From: Chloroflexota bacterium
GTDB lineage: Bacteria; Chloroflexota; Ktedonobacteria; Ktedonobacterales; Ktedonobacteraceae
Length of the DNA stretch: 59,018 nucleotides
NCBI GenBank assembly: GCA_005881495.1
Contig: VBHI01000342.1
Span: forward strand, 1 to 59,018
Reading direction: 5' to 3'
A program made the translations under genes and the position numbers. Numbering within the stretch: the stretch's first letter is position 1; every line of letters starts with the position of its first letter. The notes beneath the pieces were generated by a model, which saw only the letters and a program-made list of their open reading frames with translations, did not search any database and was not told where the DNA came from. Positions 52,317 through 59,018 of this stretch are shown here, piece by piece.

Positions 52317-52847
52317 CTATTGCTGATCGTAGATCCTCCGCAGGAGTGCAAGGCTACGTGAACAGATTTTCCTCACATTGGCTTCGCTTTTGTTCAATAA
52401 GGTAGCAATCTTGGCAAAGCGTAGGCCTTCCCCAAATCGTAATTGTAGTACCTGTTGTTGCTGTAGAGATAGTTTTCCAACGGCTTTGTACAGACACTCA
52501 AGCTCTTCGCGTCGCAGTACCAGCTGTTCGGGCGTCAGTGCCTCATCGTGGCAAACGTTCTCTACGGCTTGTTCCAAAGGGACAGCGGGCGGATAGCTTG
52601 GGCGGCGATAGCCATCGATGAGTTTGTTGTGAGCAACACGCCACAGCCAAACGCACTGTTGTTTGTTGCTGAGCCAGGAGAGATTATCATGCTCCAGGGC
52701 TGTTAAGAAGACCTCGAGTGTGAGATCCTCAGCATCCTGCCATGATGCGGTATGCGTTCTCACGTAGGCAAGGATGAACGCTGCATGCCGTTCATAGAGT
52801 GTGCTGTCAGAGTTGTAGGTCCGTCTGTGTTCGTCTTGTCGTTGCAT
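52317..52847 (-). CDS. ECF sigma factor paired with the Ycf48-like protein
   Basis: 176 residues from the ATG at 52847 (GGAAGG upstream; ATG 52877 is an alternative). Region 2 is at about 15-85 (YERHAAFILAYVRTHTASWQDAEDLTLEVFLTAL and VWLWRVAHNKLIDGYRR) and region 4 at about 115-170 (LYKAVGKLSLQQQQVLQLRFGEGLRFAKIATLLNKSEANVRKICSRSLALLRR). It is a compact ECF-type factor. It lies 14 bases ahead of the propeller gene on the same strand, so the two are cotranscribed and probably functionally paired. Confidence 0.9.
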   Translation of the reverse strand: MQRQDEHRRTYNSDSTLYERHAAFILAYVRTHTASWQDAEDLTLEVFLTALEHDNLSWLSNKQQCVWLWRVAHNKLIDGYRRPSYPPAVPLEQAVENVCHDEALTPEQLVLRREELECLYKAVGKLSLQQQQVLQLRFGEGLRFAKIATLLNKSEANVRKICSRSLALLRRIYDQQ

Positions 52848-53431
52848 GATCGCCTTCCGTGCTACAGATGCTCTCATAATAAGAGACGCGAAATCCGCAA
52901 AAACGTGACAGAGTAAAGACGGTTTCTCTATAGAGCCTTTATCCTCATTTTTTCGGCTTGAGGGTGCATTATTTCGTCGTGGTATAGACGTGCCGAAGGG
53001 GGGAACGTTCCATTTTCTTTGTCGAACCGCTGCTTACAGTATAGTTCGATACCAACTCCATACGCCCTGTTAATGTGTCGTTTTAGGGTTAGACCTTGTA
53101 CACAAACTCCATCCGCCCACAAGACAGTTCTGCCTATACCGGTCCTAGATTATCTGGCTTTGGAGTCGCGTCTTTTTGGTACATAGCATTCGACGACGTT
53201 TTCCCAGGAAAAGTATAACAGAAGAGATGCGCGAGCGTCCAGGCATCATCCTGCTAGGAATATGCGAATGGTCGTGTCGTTGGTGGTGATGATAGCTTGC
53301 TTGAAGGCTGGCCGCGGTATGTGCTGCCTAATGAGGGCAGCAACCGCTCACGCTGGCCTGTCCATCCTGCCTGGGTTGTAGTACATTAGGAGAGAGCAGG
53401 AAGTGAAGCAAAGAGCAAACACCCTCTTTTG
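52848..53431. other. Intergenic region between the sigma-propeller operon and the histidine kinase operon
   Basis: About 580 bases without a supported gene. A short near-repeat (AACTCCATACGCCC near 53050 and AACTCCATCCGCCC near 53104) is present. A 64-residue minus-strand frame (52928-53122) has no ribosome site and looks random. No clear promoter, terminator or RNA gene was seen. Confidence 0.4.
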
Positions 53432-53782
53432 TCATGTTTTGCGATTGAACACGATATTGACGACGGCAATGAGCGCGGCGAATAGCGTAACACCCAGGAG
53501 AATGAATATAGCGGCGCTGGAGTTTGCCTGTGAAGCGATGGCGAGACCTATTGTTCCAAAGAGCGTGATCACCCACAGTACCAGTGAAGTAATCGCCAGC
53601 GCCAGGCGTTGACTGGCGCTGGGCGTCATATCGGCGGAGGTCGGCCCTGAAAGTTTCTGCCCGGCGCCGTACAACCCGAAACCGGTTGCATAGCTGGTAT
53701 AACCAGGTGTCTCTTCGTACCTGGAGGAGTATGAAGGCGGAGCTTCGCCATTGCTTTCTCTAAAATCCATATGCTGTGACAT
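53432..53782 (-). CDS. Possible internally initiated small membrane protein (116 aa) within the kinase gene
   Basis: The last 116 codons of the kinase ORF from ATG 53782, which has GAAGGAG about ten bases upstream. The protein has a Pro/Tyr-rich N-terminal part (APPSYSSRYEETPGYTSYATGFG) and two membrane helices. It may be made separately as well as part of the kinase. No gene of this kind is known to me as part of kinases, so an accidental loss of the kinase stop codon is a good explanation. Confidence 0.4.
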   Translation of the reverse strand: MSQHMDFRESNGEAPPSYSSRYEETPGYTSYATGFGLYGAGQKLSGPTSADMTPSASQRLALAITSLVLWVITLFGTIGLAIASQANSSAAIFILLGVTLFAALIAVVNIVFNRKT

Positions 53783-55609
53783 GCTGTTTGACTCCTTCGG
53801 CTTTGATCCAGTGTTTGTGTATGGCGCGCGGGTAGCAGCGCCTGCTGACTGCAATGGCAGCCAGATTTCGAAGACAGACCCACGTCCCGGAGCGGATTGC
53901 ACCGTTATTTCGCCGCCGTGCGCCTGGGCTATCCATTGGGCAATTGAGAGGCCCAGGCCATTCCCAGCGAGTCGCCCGTTATCGGATGACAGTTCCTGGC
54001 TGTGCGTGCGAGTTTGATCAACGCGATAAAACCGCTCGAAGAGGTGAGGAAGATGTTCTTTGGCTATGCCTGGCCCATCATCACAGACGCTTAGTACGGC
54101 CCACGACTGTCCCTGTTTGTGCTGCTGTACTAGATTGATGTCAACATGTGTGCCATTGCCGTAGCCGTATTTCAGAGCGTTCTCGATGATGTTGGTGAGC
54201 AACTGTACCAGGTAAATGCGATCCCCCAGGGTAATGAGTTCAGGCAATGGTGCGACCTTAATCACCATAGCGGCATGCTGCGCAAGGGGAGCCAGGCGTT
54301 CGACCGTATCCACCACTATCTCGCTCACATCGACTTCTTCGTGCTTGATCCTGCTTTGCCCGGCATCTGCCCGTGCCAGCATCAGTAAATCGTTCACCAG
54401 GTGTGTCATATTCCTGTTTTCCTGTTGGATAGTCGTAATAGTCTGCTGGTATTCCTGGGGAGTGAGGTCGCGTGCCAGCGCGCGCGTCGCTTCCAGGTCA
54501 ACGATAGAGAGCGGGGTACGCAGTTCGTGGCTGGCATCGGCAGTAAACTGGCGTTGGCGTGCGAACGCGGCTTCCAGCCTGTCAAGCATCCGATCAAACG
54601 TGGCTGCCAGTTCTCCCAGTTCATCGCGCTGTTTCAGTTTGAGGCGGCGATGGAGGTCGGTCTCGCCGATCTGCTGGGCTGTGCGCGTGATCGCCTGCAC
54701 AGGTCGCATAGCCCGACCGGCCAGCCAGTAACCAGCGGCGATAGAAAACAACAGCACGAGGGGCACTGCCATCGCGAATACCGAGAGCAAGTCCGCTAAC
54801 CAGGACGAAACGTCCGAAGGGATGCCCACGACCAGCAGCGCGACGACCTGCTGTTGCTGGCTCACGATCGCAGCTTGATCGAACTCATAAGACACGCCGG
54901 CGAGATTGTAGAACTGCAAGCCTCCGAATTCGTACACCTGCATATTTGTCGTACCGACCTGGCCGAGCGGCGGATTATCCAGCAAGTACGGCCGCTGGTC
55001 TTTCTGCCCCGTCCACATTTTTTCAATCGCTGGCGCCAGCCAGGAAAGGTTACCCCCATAGATGGTGGTCATTTGTAGCACCTTACCTGATGGCGTCATC
55101 AGCAGCACGATTTCATCTGCTGCATACTTACGCTCAACGATACTGGTGCCTGGAACAATGCTGGTGCCCGTATTACTATTGACCTGTTCATTACCGTTGA
55201 GGGCTAACGAGAGGTAGCCCGTTTGCGGGTTGTACGTGCTAGCAATCTGGGTCAGGCGGGAGCGCAGGCTGGCATACACGGCTGCATTGAGGTCATTCTT
55301 GGCTGTTTCGTATACAATACTGCTGAAGATCAGCAATACCAGCGCCAGGATCAAGGTATACCAGAGCGTGAGCCGGAAGCGTGTGCTGCGGAGCAGTTGC
55401 GGTATGGATTGCCAGCTTTCCTTACGTATTGCACTCACAAGTGTGATGGCGCACAAGAGGAAAAGATCGATAATGATAACAGGGATGAGGATGTTCAAGC
55501 TAAAGTTGGAGTTATTTTTGAACAGGATGAGTTGCACCACGCCAACGACGATCACCAGAATGCTTAGTGTTCTATAGCCCCAGAAGAGGATGTACCTGAT
55601 CGACCTCAT
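53432..55609 (-). CDS. Sensor histidine kinase fused to a C-terminal two-helix membrane domain
   Basis: 725 residues. Two short N-terminal helices (about 8-30 and 38-60), then TM (about 80-100), an extracytoplasmic sensor (about 100-280), TM (about 282-305), HAMP linker, HisKA with the phospho-accepting histidine in ASHELRTPLSI (about 362) and HATPase (about 465-600: NIIENALKYG, CDDGPGIA, GNGLGLSI). After about 609 the frame continues into MSQHMDFRESNGEAPPSY and two more membrane helices (about 665-690 and 695-718), which looks like a separate small gene joined in frame. An ATG at 53782 with its own AAGGAG site could also start that part alone. The cognate response regulator gene lies 137 bases ahead. 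Confidence 0.9.
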   Translation of the reverse strand: MRSIRYILFWGYRTLSILVIVVGVVQLILFKNNSNFSLNILIPVIIIDLFLLCAITLVSAIRKESWQSIPQLLRSTRFRLTLWYTLILALVLLIFSSIVYETAKNDLNAAVYASLRSRLTQIASTYNPQTGYLSLALNGNEQVNSNTGTSIVPGTSIVERKYAADEIVLLMTPSGKVLQMTTIYGGNLSWLAPAIEKMWTGQKDQRPYLLDNPPLGQVGTTNMQVYEFGGLQFYNLAGVSYEFDQAAIVSQQQQVVALLVVGIPSDVSSWLADLLSVFAMAVPLVLLFSIAAGYWLAGRAMRPVQAITRTAQQIGETDLHRRLKLKQRDELGELAATFDRMLDRLEAAFARQRQFTADASHELRTPLSIVDLEATRALARDLTPQEYQQTITTIQQENRNMTHLVNDLLMLARADAGQSRIKHEEVDVSEIVVDTVERLAPLAQHAAMVIKVAPLPELITLGDRIYLVQLLTNIIENALKYGYGNGTHVDINLVQQHKQGQSWAVLSVCDDGPGIAKEHLPHLFERFYRVDQTRTHSQELSSDNGRLAGNGLGLSIAQWIAQAHGGEITVQSAPGRGSVFEIWLPLQSAGAATRAPYTNTGSKPKESNSMSQHMDFRESNGEAPPSYSSRYEETPGYTSYATGFGLYGAGQKLSGPTSADMTPSASQRLALAITSLVLWVITLFGTIGLAIASQANSSAAIFILLGVTLFAALIAVVNIVFNRKT

Positions 55610-55632
55610 AGATTCTTCCTTTCATCGGCGCT

Positions 55633-55713
55633 GACCCCCCTCCCATCAGCCGCGCGTGCGATGCACAGCATCGCGCCGAGTATAGTAGGGTTGACCCTGG
55701 CGGTCAACCTGGC
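55633..55713. repeat. Dispersed repeat with GTAGGG palindrome, copy B
   Basis: About 80 bases resembling 42361-42440, again with the GTAGGG-GGTTGACC palindrome (55685-55711), located between the response regulator and kinase genes. Confidence 0.65.
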
Positions 55714-55746
55714 TTCGTTGCACCGATGGATACCAAACACTTTCCT

Positions 55747-56433
55747 TTACCGGCTGTCCGGCAGCCGGAGGCGATAGCCAATGCCATAAATCGTTTCCAG
55801 GAGCTTGACGGCAAACGGATCATCAACTTTGCGGCGCAAACGGCGCACGTAGACATCAACCACGTTCGAGGCGCAAATAAAGTCGTAGCTCCAGATGTGG
55901 TTCTCGATCATTTCGCGGGCGAGTACCTGGTTGGGATGGCGCATGAAGTACTCCAGTAAGGAAAATTCTTTCGCGTTCAGTTTGATGTGCTGATCCCCGC
56001 GCCGGACATCATGTGTTGCCGGGTTGATCGACAGATCGCCGAGAACGAGCGTCCCACTTTTTTCAGCGACGGTGCGGCGCATGAGCGCGCGCAGGCGGGC
56101 CAGCAGCTCGTGCAGCGCAAACGGCTTGACCATGTAGTCATCGGCCCCGCTATCAAGCCCCTGCACCCGGTCTTCGATAGTATCACGCGCCGTCAGCATC
56201 AATATGGGCGTGTCTACCTTACGCAGCCGCAGGGAACGGCAGACCGCGATGCCATCTTTTCGCGGCAACATAATATCCAGGATAATCGCATCATAGGCTA
56301 CCGTCTCGGCAAATGACTCCCCTTCTTCGCCGCCGAAGGCGCTGTCGACGGCATATCCCTCGTCAACCAGGCTCATTTTCAATGATTGATTCAAACGGTG
56401 ATCGTCTTCGACAAGTAGTATCCGCACCGGCAT
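55747..56433 (-). CDS. OmpR-family response regulator
   Basis: 228 residues from ATG 56433 (GCAGGAGA upstream; the frame is open 19 codons further). Receiver domain (about 1-120) with the acidic pair in LLVEDDHRL, phospho-acceptor aspartate in AIILDIMLPRKDG (about 52), switch T in LTARD and K in YMVKPF; a C-terminal winged helix (about 130-228) with FSLLEYFMRHPNQVLAREMI and VDVYVRRLRRKVD. It is the cognate regulator of the downstream histidine kinase; the two are cotranscribed with a palindromic repeat between them. Confidence 0.95.
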   Translation of the reverse strand: MPVRILLVEDDHRLNQSLKMSLVDEGYAVDSAFGGEEGESFAETVAYDAIILDIMLPRKDGIAVCRSLRLRKVDTPILMLTARDTIEDRVQGLDSGADDYMVKPFALHELLARLRALMRRTVAEKSGTLVLGDLSINPATHDVRRGDQHIKLNAKEFSLLEYFMRHPNQVLAREMIENHIWSYDFICASNVVDVYVRRLRRKVDDPFAVKLLETIYGIGYRLRLPDSR

Positions 56434-56608
56434 GTCTCCTGCAAACGCTGAGATAGGCAGCACAACTAGATCGTAGTATGCCACAAACAAAGCATAGCAG
56501 GAAAAGATGACAAAAAAATGAAATGAACTTTCATCTCGATTTGATTATCCTGAGCTATACAACGAACCATTCGGGTTTAGAAGTCACTGAAATAACGGTA
56601 AGACGCGG

Positions 56609-56635
56609 GACGGCTGTCACCCCTGGACAGCCGTC
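56609..56635 (-). terminator. Hairpin overlapping the end of the PQQ-propeller gene
   Basis: Perfect inverted repeat GACGGCTGTC (56609-56618) and GACAGCCGTC (56626-56635), 7-base loop. On the minus strand the stop codon of the PQQ-propeller gene lies inside it; the following bases are only moderately T-rich. Confidence 0.5.
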
Positions 56636-58194
56636 AGGTTATGCCACACTATTCCGCCATTGTCGGCTCGTAATGCATAAACTATGCCATTGGATGCGCC
56701 AATGTAAATTGTGTTACCATCCAGAATTGGCGCATTGAACACAGGTCCGGCGATGGAATGATAATCCCAGAGCAGTGAACCATCGCGTGCCCGCAGCGCA
56801 TAAACGGTGCCATTAGATAAACCGGCGGAAGTGCTAAGGTAGATGATGTCATTGGCAAGCAATGCACCGGAAGGAGATCTGTTGAGCTTAACATGCCAGA
56901 GGACCGAGCCGTTACTGCTTTGGAGAGCATAGATATCACCCCCACCTGTCGAATCCTCACCCCGAGCTGCGCTGGCATAGACAACTCCATTCTCGACCGA
57001 AAACCAGTTTGCCCAGCTATTCTTGCCATTGTTCATGCTATAGTGCCAGAGGATGGTTCCATCGCTTGCGCGTACTGCATACAGGGAGGATAGACCTTCT
57101 TTGAGTGGTACTACCTGGACAACAGAGGCACTCTGAAACGTATTCCACAGAAGTGCACCTATAGAGGTCGCACCCTGTAGAGGATTCGCACTGTGAGCGG
57201 AGGGAGGCACTAACATTTTTGTCGTGGCGGTATAGAGGATTCCGTTGACCAGTTGCGGTGGCTGGATGAGATTCGCATCTAGCGTCTGCTTCCATATCTG
57301 ATGTCCATCACTTGCGCGGAGCGCGGCCAGTGTACCGCCAACTAAGTCGATATAGCCATCTGAGTTGATATAGACAACCCCGTTTGCTACTCTAGGGGTA
57401 AATACGAAACCATCTGTCGTGTAGTGCCAAATTGGGGTTCCATTATTGGCTTGTAAGGCATATAATGTGCCCTGCCCGTTGACTATAGATGAGTTAAAGT
57501 AGACGACTCCGTTGACCTCCAGCGGCGATCCGGAGTCAGAAGCCTTCGTAGCGAAGTGCCAGAGCAAGGTTCCATTGTTGCCGTTTAAGGCAGATATGCC
57601 GTCTTGTGAAGCGACATAGATTACATTATTATCTGTTGTTGATAGGGATAGGTAACTATAGTTGACGTTGTCGTAACGCCAGAGTAAGTGGCCATCGCTT
57701 GCGCGCAAGGCATAGACATGAGCCGGGCCATTCTGATCTACAAAGGAAGCAACATAGACGACCCCCTTTTTCACAACCGGCGGCTGGTCAGCCGAGCCGT
57801 CAATCTTCTGGTGCCAGAGCAAGGCACCATTGCTGATACGCAGCGCATAAGCGAAGTTATCCGCTGTGCTGAGATAAGCCACACCATCTGCTATTGCTAT
57901 GCTTACATTGTGACTTGAAGGGATTGATGCAGGGATTGGCGTTGTGGCAGGCGTAGGGAGAGTGGATGCCCCGGTTGTAGGTGCCAGACTGGGATGAGGA
58001 GATGGATTCGCCTTCTGATTGGCAAAAGTTAGCAGACCAGCAATAATCAAGGCAAACACGAGCAATATCGTTCCTCCTATAATAGTGTATCGCCAGGCGC
58101 GAGGCAGCTTCTGTCTCTCAGTCGTTGTAGCGCCTTTTTGCTCAGGTATAGATGAGGGTTCTTCTTGCAAAGGCTTGTGTTCAATATTATGCAT
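56617..58194 (-). CDS. PQQ-type beta-propeller protein, membrane-anchored
   Basis: 525 residues. A cytoplasmic N-terminus (about 35 residues) and a membrane helix (YTIIGGTILLVFALIIAGLLTF, about 36-57) are followed by a Pro/Thr/Ser linker and an outside propeller. Repeats read VYALRASDGHLLWRYD, LYALQANNGTPIWHY, LAALRASDGHQIWKQ, IYALQSSNGSVLWHV, VYALRARDGSLLWDY and VYALRADNGGIVWH, the PQQ/YncE-type blade motif. Such proteins may bind PQQ or be purely structural; cofactor binding is unproven. AAGGAAGGA ribosome site present. It precedes the response regulator on the same strand, with a hairpin between, so may be a separate transcript. Confidence 0.85.
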   Translation of the reverse strand: MHNIEHKPLQEEPSSIPEQKGATTTERQKLPRAWRYTIIGGTILLVFALIIAGLLTFANQKANPSPHPSLAPTTGASTLPTPATTPIPASIPSSHNVSIAIADGVAYLSTADNFAYALRISNGALLWHQKIDGSADQPPVVKKGVVYVASFVDQNGPAHVYALRASDGHLLWRYDNVNYSYLSLSTTDNNVIYVASQDGISALNGNNGTLLWHFATKASDSGSPLEVNGVVYFNSSIVNGQGTLYALQANNGTPIWHYTTDGFVFTPRVANGVVYINSDGYIDLVGGTLAALRASDGHQIWKQTLDANLIQPPQLVNGILYTATTKMLVPPSAHSANPLQGATSIGALLWNTFQSASVVQVVPLKEGLSSLYAVRASDGTILWHYSMNNGKNSWANWFSVENGVVYASAARGEDSTGGGDIYALQSSNGSVLWHVKLNRSPSGALLANDIIYLSTSAGLSNGTVYALRARDGSLLWDYHSIAGPVFNAPILDGNTIYIGASNGIVYALRADNGGIVWHNLTAVQG

Positions 58195-58380
58195 AGCTAT
58201 CCTTCCTTTCGCACCTATTGCCGGTGCTTCTATGCCTTTATCAGCTTTCGATAGAAGTATAACCTACATATCTGAAATGAGGCTGAAATGGATTTGACTA
58301 TGAGACGTACACTGATAAAGCCATTCCTTTCGTGAGCTTTTCCCTCTCTCTGGGAACCAGGAGTACTGAATACAGTCGGG

Positions 58381-58788
58381 TTAAAGGAGCCTGATAGCTA
58401 GTTCTTCAATGATCACCTCACGCCCAGAGAGATGGAGAACCAGGACATACTCACCTTCTGGAACATCGCGAAATACAAAGTGTCCAAGGTCGTCTATTTG
58501 TGTGCGCAGGAATTGCTTCTCCGTTTGTGTGTCTCCATTTCTCGCGAATGGCCCAGGTGCAGTATGCAGATCTGCATTCATCCCTTCAAAAACAGCGAAA
58601 CTCTCGCTGGCATTTGTACTAGTAAGGATGCCGAGCAACATAGGGCTTCCATATCTTGAATGCGAAAGGTGAAGAGAAATATCAAGCGATTCAGCCTTAT
58701 ATTGACGTGGAAAAGCCGATGCCGGTACGTCACCGCGCACCGTAAATGGTATCTTTTGTCTAACAAGAGTAGCAATCTCTCTCATCAA
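58381..58788 (-). CDS. Beta-sandwich (carboxypeptidase-regulatory-like) domain protein, paralogue of the zinc-finger protein's C-terminus
   Basis: 135 residues from ATG 58788 (AAGAGGT upstream). Its C-terminal half TQIDDLGHFVFRDVPEGEYVL-like ends IIEELAIRL and aligns with the end of the double zinc-finger protein at 47159 (TQQIDELGNFVFSSIAPATYLL ... VVEQLPVTL); the middle (SLDISLHLSH... GSPMLLGILTS) aligns with its preceding strands. It lacks the zinc fingers. No membrane segment. It is probably the downstream part of a second sigma/CHAT-type module lying beyond the right edge; that is inference. Confidence 0.65.
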   Translation of the reverse strand: MMREIATLVRQKIPFTVRGDVPASAFPRQYKAESLDISLHLSHSRYGSPMLLGILTSTNASESFAVFEGMNADLHTAPGPFARNGDTQTEKQFLRTQIDDLGHFVFRDVPEGEYVLVLHLSGREVIIEELAIRLL

Positions 58789-59018
58789 ATACCTCTTGCT
58801 CCATCAATTATCTTCTCTTCCAGCAGGTATTCTGTTTGTCATCTCCATAGTATCATCTTGTGACATGCCGCGCTTTTGGCGGTATTCTTTATATCGTGGT
58901 TCCATGATGGTAGTTGTTACTCATCTAACTTTCTCCCAGGCGTCGATGCACCTCTCCTCTCAGTTCGGTAATCTGTCTCTATGATACTGTCAGATATTCT
59001 CTCAGTGTACGCACCTAT

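Noticed and set aside
52928..53122. 64-codon minus-strand ORF between operons
   Set aside because: No ribosome site, odd composition and no recognisable motif.
58804..58905. 33-codon minus-strand ORF (MEPRYKEYRQKRGM start) upstream of the beta-sandwich gene
   Set aside because: Composition is plausible but there is no ribosome site and no family I recognise.

Overview
The window looks like chromosomal DNA of a multicellular, spore-forming-type Chloroflexota, most likely a Ktedonobacteria relative. This is inferred from style, not from a marker gene. GC content is moderate, genes are short-spaced and many-stranded. There is a BTAD/AAA regulator with a Cys-rich N-terminus, a CHAT-TPR protein, several sigma factors each beside its own zinc-finger or beta-propeller partner, F420-linked enzymes, a tricorn-type protease and a group II intron. 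No tRNA, rRNA, CRISPR array or prophage was seen.

Layout. 1-2850: a corrinoid/iron ABC importer (ATPase running off the left edge, permease) read leftward behind a cobalamin riboswitch, with only a 40-codon lipoprotein stub where the binding protein should be. 2960-8270: flavin reductase and 4Fe-4S uracil-DNA glycosylase (+), then SufU, a two-domain rhodanese and RecD2 helicase (-). 8500-9910: a cluster of very small genes behind a clear promoter, including a frameshifted pentapeptide-repeat gene. 10260-15600: a truncated BTAD-ATPase regulator, an O-methyltransferase, a PHP phosphatase, a peroxiredoxin and a DsbA-like protein. 16239-18507: a group II intron whose reverse transcriptase is frameshifted. 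18637-21150: F420-type NADP oxidoreductase and DJ-1/PfpI protein facing an AraC regulator. 21250-22170: ECF sigma factor and zinc-finger partner. 22426-28650: an orphan gene, PduO-type cobalamin adenosyltransferase with a Nudix/winged-helix regulator, a CPA1 antiporter, a zinc-PLC-like protein, a 51-residue membrane protein and a ChrB-N protein. 28829-33825: EamA exporter, acetate-type transporter behind a long structured leader, ArgRS, a truncated luciferase-like enzyme. 34015-37535: pyrimidine operon (an AsnRS-like enzyme without anticodon domain, pyrE, pyrF, pyrD). 38117-43887: FKBP isomerase, tricorn protease, HutF. 44018-49018: CHAT-TPR protein, double zinc-finger protein and sigma factor. 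49432-52847: frameshifted BNR-repeat secreted protein, then a membrane-anchored Ycf48-like propeller and its sigma factor. 53432-56433: two-component system whose kinase is fused to a small membrane protein. 56617-58788: PQQ-type propeller protein and a paralogue of the C-terminal domain of the double zinc-finger protein.

How the parts work together. The strongest theme is signalling: three sigma factors, each transcribed just ahead of a candidate sensor/anti-sigma partner (single zinc finger; double zinc finger plus beta-sandwich domain plus a CHAT caspase-like effector; a single-pass membrane beta-propeller). A second theme is corrinoid metabolism: importer, riboswitch and adenosyltransferase. 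The third is genome decay and repeats: four coding sequences are clearly frameshifted and others truncated, and a dispersed palindrome family beginning GTAGGG sits at gene ends, in one case supplying the stop codon.
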